Source: Diospyros lotus
Taxonomy: Eukaryota; Streptophyta; Magnoliopsida; Ericales; Ebenaceae
DNA: 64,000 nucleotides
Assembly: GCF_014633365.1 (NCBI RefSeq)
Contig: NC_068350.1
Span: 31,425,119 to 31,489,118 of the forward strand
Direction of reading: 5' to 3'
Positions 54,328-64,000 of this stretch are shown one piece after another. The notes beneath the pieces were generated by a model. That model searched no databases. It saw only the letters and a list, made by a program, of their open reading frames with translations, and was not told the DNA's origin. The position numbers and the translations under genes were made by a program. Numbering within the stretch: position 1 is the stretch's first letter; each line of letters begins with the position of its first letter.

Positions 54328-56932
54328 TGTAACACCCAGTAATCCTAGTGTTATGAGAATGAGAAATGAAGTAAGAAAACTTTCAAAAATGCCCTTGAGG
54401 AGGTGTTAGATCCTTGAGAATATTTGTGCCCTATGAGAGGGGCATTTTGGTAATTTGGATAGTGAAGTTCAATAAAGGGTATTTTGGTAAATTGAAAATA
54501 ATTCCTATGTGAAATTAGGTGAGTAAGTGAATTAAATCCCAATTTTGTATTTATGTGGAGATATGGGATTAATAATTCATGAAAGGGGTATTTTGGTAAT
54601 TTGGAATGATTGCATAAAGGAATTTAATTATGGAAAATAGGAAAAATGGTGGATATTGAATTATTTGAGAAAATAATTATGTTTTCCCTAAATTGGTGAA
54701 TAAATGTGAAAATGCCACATGGATGGATGAGATGAGAACTTGGGAGCCAAGTATGGGTTTAAAAGGTGACACTTCGCAAAGTCTTGTTCAAGTATAAATG
54801 GGGTGATTTAATTAAATGCAAAAAGAATTGAAATTAGTCTTTCAAGCATTTAATGAGAGGCATGATGGTGTTGGATTAAAAGAAAATAAATTAGTCATGC
54901 ATTAATGGTGGAAAATGGTCCCATTAAATTAAATAGAAAATAAATTAATTATGTCTCTCAAGTGTGATGGTTATGAAAATAGTCTCATTTAAGTAAATGA
55001 GAAATAAATGAGAAATTCAAGAGATCTAATGGGTGAGATGTATTCTTGAGAAAGAGAATAAATCCAAAGGTGGGGATTTAAAGAGAGGAAATGGCATGGA
55101 GTGTGTTTCTTCCAAGAGAGAGGAAATGTATCTAAAGAAATGGAAGGTGGAGATTTAATTCTCCCTAAGCACATGGATTGTGCTTTTAATGAATGGTGGA
55201 AATCCATTCTTGAAAATGGGAAAGGGTAGTATTTAAGGGCAAGTGAGGAAGACTTGTCTTCCTTTGGCCATTTGGAGAAAGAAATGAAGAATGAAAGAAA
55301 GAAAGACAGAGAAAGAGTCTCCCATGGAGGAAAAAGTGAAGAAGAAGAAGTAAGGGATCAAGGTAAGATCCATATTTCTTCTCTTTATTTTGGTTTTCTT
55401 TGTATGTAAAGTGAGTTCTTGTTGGAATGCCATCTTAAAAGGGAAGAAGATGATGATGGAAGCTCTCTTGAAATGAAGATTGGAAGATTCAAGAATGAGG
55501 TAAGGGATGGCCCCATGGGAGGATGGCCTTGCAATGTGTAGTAAATATGGTTCATAAATGTATATGTTGCATTTGGCATGTTCTTTTGTGTTCATGAGAC
55601 CTATGGCCATAGGGTAGTTTGGGAACATGGTTGAAATGGTGGGTTGTGAGAGCAAAGAGACCTAGCCACACTTGCATGCATTTGGCATCATATAATCTTG
55701 TTATGTTCATATTTATTTTGCATTGCACCCTCATTGAGCTTAATAGCTCATGAGGTTTTTACCCTCATATATATAGGTTGTGAAAGCATAGGAAAAATCA
55801 AGACAAAGTGGAATGGCTTGTGGAAGCATGGAAATGAAGATTCAAGTGTATTGTATGGCTTAGGGAAGCCTACCATGTTGCATTTGATTTATGTAATGTA
55901 ATGTATTTGGTTGGTAATGGCTTGTTTAAGCCTAAGGCTATGGGTGTATTTCCTTTTTGTAGTGTTTGATTTTAAATTGAAATGAGATATTGGTTTATGG
56001 CATGTTGAAGCCTAAGTTGAGTGAAGGTCTCATTTTGGTGTGTGCTGTCGGAAGCACCAAGAAGTTAAATCATATGATTTTTTTGGAAAAATAGTGGGTG
56101 TTTGATGTATGTTGTGGAAGCATCAAGAGTATTGTTTGAGCCTTATTTATGGAAAAATAGAGGCAAAAATTGAATGAATGTGAACTATATTTATTTAAAT
56201 TAATTTCTGAAAAATTTGGGTTAGGAAGCCCAAATAAAAAGAAAAAAAAAAAGAAAAAGCAATGGAGGCAGCAGCTGTCAGGGCCCACGCGTGGCCTGCA
56301 GGGGGCCATAACGGGCAGCAGTAGGCGCGTAGGGTGCGCGGGGGTGTGCAAGCGCGCTGGGGCATGGGCGCACGGGCGGGCGACAAGCGTGAGGGGCCAG
56401 CGCACCGCGGGGCCCCGTGCGGGCCCCGAGCATACCAGCAAGCCCCGTCGGCCATTTTTTTTCAAAAATTTGAATTTTGGGGGGATTTTGGGGCATTTCT
56501 TAATTGATTTTGGACCCCAAAGGAATTTTCAAAATAAATGGATTTTTCGGGAATTTTTGGAGATAAATGCCAAATTTTGAAAAATGAAAATTTGTGAGTT
56601 TTTCCTCCAAATTTGGTAATCAATCAATGTATGGATTGAAATGGTGGATTTTTGGAGCCCGGTGAAATTCTTGGATGGAAAAAGAATTTAAAATAAAAAT
56701 GAGAATGGTGATTGGGCATCATAATGAGATTCTTTTTTTCAGCCAAGTGCGGTGTGGTTAAGCTCAATTCTGCTAGTGAATCCTGGGGTTGAGGGAAGGG
56801 AAACACGAGCCTAGTTCCCACCTAGGGCGTTTCGTCTTGAAACATGGTCCACCCTTCACCAATGGCCAGGCAGGTGGAAAATTCGTGTAATTGTTCACGA
56901 GTGGCACCTGTAAATGGGAACGGGGCGTCACA
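54328..56932 (+). mobile_element. Ty3-gypsy solo LTR, family Y copy 2
   Basis: Starts TGTAACACCCAG and ends GGGGCGTCACA; 2,605 bp, flanked by a perfect duplication CATAG (54323-54327 and 56933-56937). No internal region. A GC island at 56275-56455 interrupts an otherwise AT-rich LTR. Long frames on both strands inside the LTR reflect composition, not genes. It is the reverse-orientation partner of the LTR at 11485-23002 and landed just 3' of a splice acceptor of unit H. Confidence 0.93.
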
Positions 56933-56937
56933 CATAG

Positions 56938-58080
56938 CCCCCAAGATGACCCCCAAGGAGGTGAGGAGATGTCTGGAGAGGAAGAAGGATGAGGTGGGGA
57001 AGTCCAGCTCGATCTCAACTAGCAGACCTCCTAAGGAGGCCCCTATCACAGGAGCTGCCGAGAAGGAGCCTGTTGACGTTCCCCCTGCCCCAATGAAGGG
57101 CCTTACACCTACTTCTCGACTTGCTTTCAAAGCCGTCAAACCCAAGGTCCCCGCCCTTTCTTAGGCCGAAGAGCCGACTGATGCCAAGGAGGGTTAACTA
57201 GTGTGGAAGAAGAGAAGGGTTATCCGGGAGGAGGACATTCTAGGTTCAATTGATGGGCAACACCCGGGGAGCCTGTGGAATAAGGAATTCTGCCCCAAGG
57301 CATTCATTGAAAAGCATCTATTTGACCCCACCAACTGCTAGAAAATGTTGGACCTGGGTTAGCCCGGGCTTTACTTTTAGGTCGAGCTATAAGCCTTTCG
57401 ATTGGCAAGTGCTACCGGTCTTTGGAGGTGGAGTGTCAAGCCCAATAGCAAAGTGTCAGCGGGCTCACAAAGAGAAGGTCAAATGAATAAAGGGGGAATT
57501 GGAAGCAGAGAAGGATGAGTTGTGGATGTGGGTTGCTGAAGAGTAGTCGACGACTATGAATATGAGCCGGGTCTGCAAGAAGCTCATGGCCCAGAAGAAA
57601 CTTGGGAGGAGGAGCGAGTCCAGCAGAAGACCAAGATGTAGTTAACAGAGGAGAAAGAGCGAAAATTGAAGTCTGAGCTGGAGACTTCCCTCTTCGAAGC
57701 TGACCAAATTAAGCTCGAGGTCGCTCACTTGTAAGTCGAGGTCAACAAGGCATGGTCTGAGATTAAGGGCTTGCTGGACGACGTTGCCGACCAATTTCTG
57801 GTTGGGTATGAGAAGACCTTGTCCCATGCCCGATTGCTTCTTTTTGGGGCTAACATCTCTACCCTCAACCCCTTTAAGGAGATCATGGATGGCCGACTTG
57901 TGGACCCAGCTTTTACTGCCTGAGTTAACTTAACCGAGCCTCCGGCAAAGGTAGTAGAGGTTGTTGAGGATCGAGCTAAAGGAGTTGCTAGTCAGTTGAT
58001 GGACCCAGCTATTGTTGACCTTGTCCCGGTGAGGGCTATTGCAACTAGGTCTGCTCCCAGGCCTTTTAGGCCATAGTCTT
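56938..58080 (+). pseudogene. Unit H, charged C-terminal piece
   Basis: Reads on from the acceptor before the solo LTR: KMTPKEVRRCLERKKDEVGK, then SISTSRPPKEAP, KRRVIREEDILGSIDGQHPG and KAFIEKHLFDPTN. After stops and a frame change come EERVQQKTKM, TEEKERKLKSELETSLFEAD, EVNKAWSEIKGLLDDVADQF and a tail ending AIATRSAPRPFRP at about 58075. The heptad-like charged middle suggests a coiled coil. No catalytic motif of RT, integrase or transposase is visible. Decayed. Confidence 0.5.
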
Positions 58081-58328
58081 CTTGTAACCCTTCTTTCACT
58101 TTTTTTGTAATGTACACCCCAATTTATAATAATAAAATGAGGAATTTTGATTACTCGTGTTATTTAATTTGTCCAATCGTACTTGTTTTGTCAATATTGT
58201 TTTGTGCAACTCGCTTTACTAACACGAAGTTGGGCACACGTTAGCTTTTGTATTAAATCTTTGTATGACATGTTTGTTAGCTTCATAATATGTTTTGCTT
58301 CCTGTTTGAGAAGATTTAAGGTGATCGG

Positions 58329-58504
58329 GATGACCCGAGGTTCGCCTGCCAAGACTAGCCCGGGCATAAGTGGGTGGACTAACCGAGTTTAGCTGGGCAG
58401 GGCACAGCTTAAGAGACAGAGATGAACCGAGTTTCGCCCACCGGGACTAGCCCAGGGGTAGATGGGCTAACTGACCAAGCCTATCTGAGCCAAGGCACGA
58501 CTTA
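58329..58504. repeat. Tandem repeat, period 92 bp, two diverged units
   Basis: Units begin GATGACCCGAG (58329) and GATGAACCGAG (58421) and share ACTAGCCC and GGCACRRCTTA further along. GC-richer than its surroundings. Located in the 3' part of unit H. Confidence 0.7.
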
Positions 58505-58558
58505 GTAATGTAAAAGAACTGTTCTTCCAAACTTCTAATTTTATTGATAAGAATACCT

Positions 58559-59716
58559 TGAAAGTAAAGCAAGATCGCTACGGGGCAAGTAACGTAGTTC
58601 AAAATTTTGAACCTTACCCCGATCCTGGCGATTAGATCAACGTCGAAATCAAATCATTCACATACAAATAAATAAATCTAACCTTTAGATTATCGAGTCG
58701 TTCACGGATTCGAGTCGTCCAAGCGTCCGGCCTCTAACTCGTGATACGCGGCAAGCGTCCGTTGGCAAGGAGAGGGGAATAGGAGTGCTAGCTCCTTCTC
58801 CTTTGCGCGGCTTGTGTATGGACGGTAAAAGAACACCCACGTTTCAAATTGATGCCAAAAGAAACGCGAAGAGTGAACGGCAATACGTTTTTCAACTCTT
58901 GAAAAACGACACCAGAAACACTATTATTTTGGGCAATCCATAAAGGGATATTTATAGTGAAATATCCTAGGGTTTCTAAAACCCTAATGGATTGGACTAG
59001 CCCATTAATTCTAATTTAATTTAGAATATTAAGTGGGCTTATTCTAGTCCAACTAGAAATATAATTAAATGGCCCAATCCTTTTATAGGTTAAATAAAAT
59101 ATTATGGCCCAAATATAATTCAAGCCCAAATATATTTTATTTAACATTTGGTCCAAATCTAATTTGGTCCAAATATAATATTTAATATTTGGCCCAAATC
59201 CAAAATGGATTCAGTTACACCCATCTCGTATTTAATATTTATTTTAATATTTAGTTACACCCATCTTGTATAAGAATTTCATCAACATATAACCAAAATG
59301 GATTCTCATGGCGAGTCATGTCCAGTGACACGTTCTCCAACATTGGTCACCTATGTACTTGTCTAGGCATCCCCATGCCTATGGGTGTGAGACCCCCATT
59401 GCTATCACATAGCAAAAACATAGCACATACAAGTCTTACCGCAATTGTCAATGTCCATTCTTGACATTGCTACGACTTGGGACGTTTAATGATGTCTAGA
59501 AACTGTGATGCATCATCTCACATCTTTATAAATTATTCACAATATACATCATATGGACTTCTATCTAGTTTCATTCTGTTATTACAATAATAACAAGAAA
59601 CTAATAGAATGACTTCTTGTGAATTTGAATAACTCCTTATTCAAATAATAACATGATTACAATTGTCAGTGTACAACATGCCCAATCTGATTGGGTCTAG
59701 AGCACCTACACTAACA
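58559..59716 (-). mobile_element. 3' LTR of copia element G (outer border approximate)
   Basis: On the minus strand it starts TGTTAGTGTAGG at 59716, directly after a polypurine tract (AAGTGGGAGAT). The distal end is not certain: TG at 58559 is a guess, and no second LTR is in the window for comparison. The layout resembles copia F. Confidence 0.6.
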
Positions 59717-62700
59717 ATCTCCCACTTGCACTAGAGCCAATCACTCATGTATCTTATACCTGATGATCGAACATGACTTTCATGTTTCTCCTGGGACAGA
59801 GCTTTAGTCAAGAGATCTACGACGTTGTCATCCGTCGACACTTTCTCTATATATGTCACCACAGCTGATAATCTCCATTATCATATGGTGATATCGCAAT
59901 ACAAATTTGGTCCGTTGATGAGACCGTGGTTCCTTCGCTTACGCGATGGCTCCATTGTTGTCCCAATAATTGTTATTGGATCAACAATGCTGGACACCAC
60001 TTTAAGTTCATCAGTGAACTTACGGATCCATACAACCTCCTTAGCTGCTTCGAAGGTTGTTATGTATTCGACTTCAGTTGTTGAATCTGCCACTATCTCT
60101 TGTTGGAACTCTTCCAACTCATGGCCCAGCCATATAGGCAGAATATGAATTTCGACTGCACGTGATTTAAAATCATCATGGTCGAATTGGAAACTAGCAT
60201 CCATGAACCCCTTCATGGTATGCTCTCATTCTCCATATGGTAAAAAACATCTCTTTAGTGCTTCACAAGTACTTAAGAATGTTTTTCACAGCAATCCAAT
60301 GTTTCTCACCTGGATCAGCTTGATATCTACTACATATGCTCAAAGTATATGCGATATCAGGCCTCGTACATAACATGGCATACATGATCGAGCCAATAGC
60401 CAAGGCATATTGCGCTCGACTCATCCTATCTCTCTCATCTTGTGTCTTCGAACACATAGCCTTGGAGAGATGTATTCCATGTGACATGGGAAGACTTCTC
60501 CTCCTAGAATCTTCCATGCTAAACCTCTTTAGCACCCTGTCAATGTACGCGCTATGGGAGAGTGCTAGCAACCTCCTGGATCTATCTCTATAGATCCTTA
60601 TTCCCAGAATATAGGCTGCTTCTCCCAAATTCTTCATGGAGAAAATATTTTGAAAGCCATATTTTAACTAATTACATCATGGGAACATCATTCCCTATGA
60701 GCAATATATTGTCCACATATAGGACTAAAAGGACCACCACGCTCCCACTAACCTTCTTGTAAACACAAGGATCAACTTCCCTTTTGTGAAAAATCAAACT
60801 TTTTGATCTTTTCATCAAAACATTGATTCTAACTCTGGGATGCTTGCCTTAGTCCATAAATGGACCTTTGCAAGTTGCAAATCTTATTTGCATGTTTATG
60901 AGTAACAAAACTGTCAGGCTGTATCATATACACATCCTCGATCAGGTTTCCTTTAAGGAAAACTATTTTGTCATCCATCTGCCATAACCTAGAGTCAATG
61001 TCAGACATTGCCTCATCATAGGTAGTAGGCTCATCGTTCTCAGCTAGAAGCGCATCTCCATGTGTTGAGATGAGAAATCCATATCTCTCTTGCTCGCGGC
61101 GAACCCTCATTGACCTATGAGGTTCTTGTGTAGAAGGTTGGGGAGTTAACACAACTTCTTGTGTCTGATCTTTCTGGGGTTCCTGGAGGGGAGTATTTGT
61201 TTGTGGTTCGCCTTGAATCTTATTCGAGCTTAACATTCCTCCCACTAGCCACAGCATCTAAGAATTCCTTCTCAAGGAATACCACATGCTTGGCAACAAA
61301 ACACATTTTGTTCACATGGGTGGTAAAAGTAATATCCATTTGGATATCCCACGAACAGATATCTCGTCAATTTGGGTTGTAGCTTATTACTGTCAACACG
61401 TTTAACATAAATTTGACAACCCCAAATCTTAAGGAAAGACAAATTTAGCTTCTTTCCTTTCCATATCTTATATGGAGTTTGAGTAACTGATTTACTTGGA
61501 ACCCTGTTCAAAACAAAGATCACGGTGAGGAGTGCGTATCCCCAAAATGAAATAGGGAGTTCAGCGCGACTCATCATGGACCAGACCATGTCCAATAAGG
61601 TCCTATTCCTGTTTTAGACACACCGTTCATCACTGGTGTTCCAAGTGGAGTCCATTGTAAGAGAATCCCATTCTGCTACAGATGATTTAGAAACTCACTA
61701 TTCAAGTATTCACCACCTCGATCTGATCGAAGTACTTTGATATTTTTCTCAGTTTGTTTCTCTACTTCAAATCTGAATTCCTTGAACTTTTCAAAAGCTT
61801 CAGATTTGTGTCTCATGAGATACACATAACCAAAACGTGATCTATCATCAGTAAAGGTTATGAAGTAGACATACCCACCTCGAGCCTGGGCGGATATGGG
61901 CCCACACACATCAATGTGCACAAGCCTTAGCACTTATGTAGCCTCCCTTTACTTTAAAAAGAGACTTAGTCTTTTTGCCAAGCAAACAAGATTTGCAAGC
62001 ACCATATGATTCATAATCAAATGTGCTAAGATATCCAGCTCTATACAAGTTGGATGTGCGAGTCTCATTTATATGACTTAAGGCGACAATGCCATAAATA
62101 AGTGCCATTTAAATCATCTGATTTAAGTCGCTTAGTATTTATGTTACTGATAGGAGTATCAACATCAAGGACATACAAACCATTACATATTGTTGCTTTA
62201 CCATAAAACAACTCATTTTTATAAAACGAACAACTATTGTCCTTTAAATAAAAATGAATATCCATCCTTGTTAAACAAGAATTAGAAATTATATTCCTAG
62301 TCAAACTAGGATTGTAGTAACAGTTATGTAAATCTAATACAAGCCCTGTGGATAATGTTAATAAACAGGTCCCTACAACTAATGGAACAACTTTTGATCC
62401 ATTTACCACGTGTAGGTACACTTCTCCTATTATTAATTTCCTCGTACTCCTAAGCCCATACACGAAAGTGTAAATATGAGCATTAGATCTAGTATCTAAT
62501 ACTCATGTGAACTTATCAGAAGTAGATCGATTAATTCCAATAACATAAATACCTGAAGTGTCTTGAGTAGAACTCTTCTTACTCTACACCTCTCGGTTTA
62601 TCATAATGGAAATAGATCGCATCCTATTTACCCTTTTAGGTTTTGGTTTTCTAGACTTTTCCAGATTGCGCTATGGAAGAACTCTTCTTCTTTTGGCTTT

Positions 62701-63272
62701 CTTACTCTAGGGCTTGCCCTTGTGCGCCTTAGGCCCTTCAACTAAGAGAACACTTCCCTTGGCCTATAATCAATTTTAGGCTCGGTCTCCCTTAGTATGA
62801 CAACTACTCTCTAAGAGTCTTATCCATAACTTTTAGGGAGGGACTGTAGCACCAAGTCTGGGGTAAGTTTCTGCATCCATACCCAAGTTTAGCTCTAGCA
62901 ACCTATTGATAAAACATACCATCTCCATGACATGCTTCTCAACAGATGATCCTTGAGCCTAGCCATGATCTCATAGGCATCATAACTCTTATGTGGCGAC
63001 CTATGTTTCAGGGTCATGCCAGCCAAGATGATATACCAAGCGATGATCATATCACCCTTGTGCATCGCCTAGGCCTTATGTGCTACTATTTCCTTAACTG
63101 GTGGCTTCGTAAGAAGAGATCTCTCTATCATATAGAGAATCTTATCATGTGTGAGGACTATCCTCAAGATGATCTCCCAGTTATAGAAATTAGTCTCATT
63201 GAACGTATTATTGCCCTCGAGTATCGATCTTATCGACATGTTTCCAGACATTCTGGATCAACAACTGAATAG
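59717..63272 (-). pseudogene. Copia element G gag-pol, broken
   Basis: On the minus strand: gag start MSGNMSIRSILEGNNTFNET (63251), the pre-integrase LWHCRLKSYK and ACKSCLLGKKTKS (62110-61960), integrase HIDVCGPISAQARGGYVYFI and [14 protein letters not shown] (61933-61690), AELPISFWGYALLTVIFVLN and IWGCQIYVKR (61595-61400), then a shortened RT. In RT, YDEAMSDIDSRLW is joined directly to QMDDKIVFLKGNLIEDVYM, so the first part of RT is deleted in frame near 60985. The catalytic box is YVDN (about 60702-60719). YILGIRIYRDRSRRLLALSH and MYAMLCTRPDIAYTLSICSR follow (60637-60263), then RNase H pieces to 59881. Many stops. Confidence 0.88.
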
Positions 63273-64000
63273 AGATATTATTATAATCATATTAAATTAC
63301 GAAATCATAAATTGCAAGAAGTAACATTTTATGATTGCTCCCACTATTTTCTACGAGTTTGCCACCCTCTAGACATAACTCGGGAAATCCCGTTGGAAGA
63401 TTTCCTAGCAGGCTAGGATCCCATCTCCCCTCGCACAACCTTGAGTGACTCAACAAATTGTGCTAGGATCGATTAGGTAGGTACTTGCTACCAATTGCAT
63501 CTCCATGCAACTCCTAGATTCATTGGGTTGACAACTCCTTGTCAAGCACATCTTATGTGACTCCCAATCTTTGCCTCTATACTCAGTAAGGCCTTGAGTG
63601 ACTCAACAAACCCCACCTTTCTAGTTAAGTCGGACCCATCATTCAGGGACATCTCATGGCCCATGAAGCATAGGAATCATAGGTGACACATGACCTTGAG
63701 TGACTCAACAAATCAAGTGCCAGCTAGAAACCTAATGCTTCATAATGATGGAAGGCAAGTTGGCTTATTATTAATGAGGGAGTTATTATTTATTTATTTA
63801 GGTCTCATCACATGCAATTAATCAAATTAATAATGCATAATAAATTACTCAAATCGGTGTATGGTATGGATAACTACGGCTAGTCCCCTCGAGCCATAGA
63901 AGGGAAGCTAGCGGGTCAAACCTAGGTGAAGAATCACATCTTGCTTCTCAAGCACATTCTCCAAGCCTTCGTTAGTCTTCGAATCTTGTCTTCAATTTAG
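63273..64000 (-). other. 5' leader of copia element G (runs off the window)
   Basis: Non-coding region upstream of the G gag start. It holds three copies of CCTTGAGTGACTCAACAAA at 63439, 63592 and 63694. Primer site and 5' LTR would lie beyond 64000. Confidence 0.6.

Larger units (their letters stand above)
48331..58540 (+). mobile_element. Gene-like mobile unit H, interrupted by three insertions
   Basis: When three inserted LTRs (49155-51328, about 52047-53640, 54328-56932) are set aside, what remains is one unit of less GC-poor sequence: a promoter-like region with TATA at 49131, a leader, coding pieces (51788-52040, 53651-54210, 54319-58080), an apparent small intron (about 54211-54318) and a 3' end with AATAATAAAATG near 58128. 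The middle piece resembles the gag-like domain annotated in plants as putative gypsy-type transposon (PF04195-like). The third piece is rich in charged residues, as in the coiled-coil part of such proteins. Outer borders are not secure; I found no terminal repeats. Several stops show it is decayed. Confidence 0.55.

Noticed and set aside
54122..56580. Many open frames on both strands in 54.1-56.6 kb, including 131-140-codon frames
   Set aside because: They lie inside a solo LTR with exact ends and target duplication; the longest depend on a GC island with few stop codons. No family resemblance.
63439..63712. CRISPR-like spaced repeats in the copia G leader
   Set aside because: Plant nuclear context, only three copies, unequal spacing, inside a retrotransposon leader.

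Overview
The window is nuclear DNA of a flowering plant, most likely a eudicot. It is AT-rich, its introns are GT-AG with T-rich tracts before the acceptor, and it carries a plant-only receptor kinase family and plant lineages of Ty1-copia, Ty3-gypsy and RTE elements. I cannot name the species. No bacterial, organellar, CRISPR, rRNA or tRNA signal was seen.

The only host gene I can support is one leucine-rich repeat receptor-like kinase on the + strand (LRR VIII-1 type, resembling Arabidopsis At1g06840). I traced 16 exons from 2169 to 44370. They join in phase into 820 codons plus stop, with all kinase catalytic residues present. The first exons (signal peptide, LRR cap, first LRRs) lie upstream of the window. 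About 2.46 kb of coding sequence is spread over more than 42 kb, because three or four introns are packed with retrotransposons: intron 4 (~20 kb), intron 9 (3.5 kb), intron 10 (4.5 kb) and intron 12 (7.5 kb).

Intron 4 holds several broken copia elements (4.9-11.5 kb). It then holds a 2.6-kb gypsy solo LTR (11485-23002, minus strand) that was itself split by a complete 8.9-kb copia element (14013-22929, minus strand, TSD TAGAC). Intron 9 has a truncated gypsy element (one LTR plus the pol C-terminus). Intron 10 has an antisense RTE LINE carrying a 247-bp solo LTR (TSD GCTTT). Intron 12 has two convergent truncated copia elements separated by a gypsy LTR scrap, then a 715-bp sense solo LTR (TSD ATACT) ending 131 bp before the kinase hinge exon.

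Downstream of the gene (44.4-64 kb) no host gene is recognisable. There is a ~220-bp direct duplication (45.7/46.3 kb), a decayed gypsy integrase (46.9-47.8 kb), and a larger gene-like mobile unit called H here (about 48.3-58.5 kb). H is broken by three later insertions: a 2.17-kb gypsy solo LTR at its presumed transcription start, a SIRE-like LTR rich in TTTCGAAA palindromes, and a 2.6-kb gypsy solo LTR with TSD CATAG. A minus-strand copia element (58.6 kb to the window end) closes the window. Two gypsy LTR families recur: X of ~2.17 kb (25784, 49155) and Y of ~2.6 kb (11485, 54328, fragment at 37708). Four LTRs with matching or near-matching target duplications are solo, against a single complete element, so LTR-LTR recombination has been active here.
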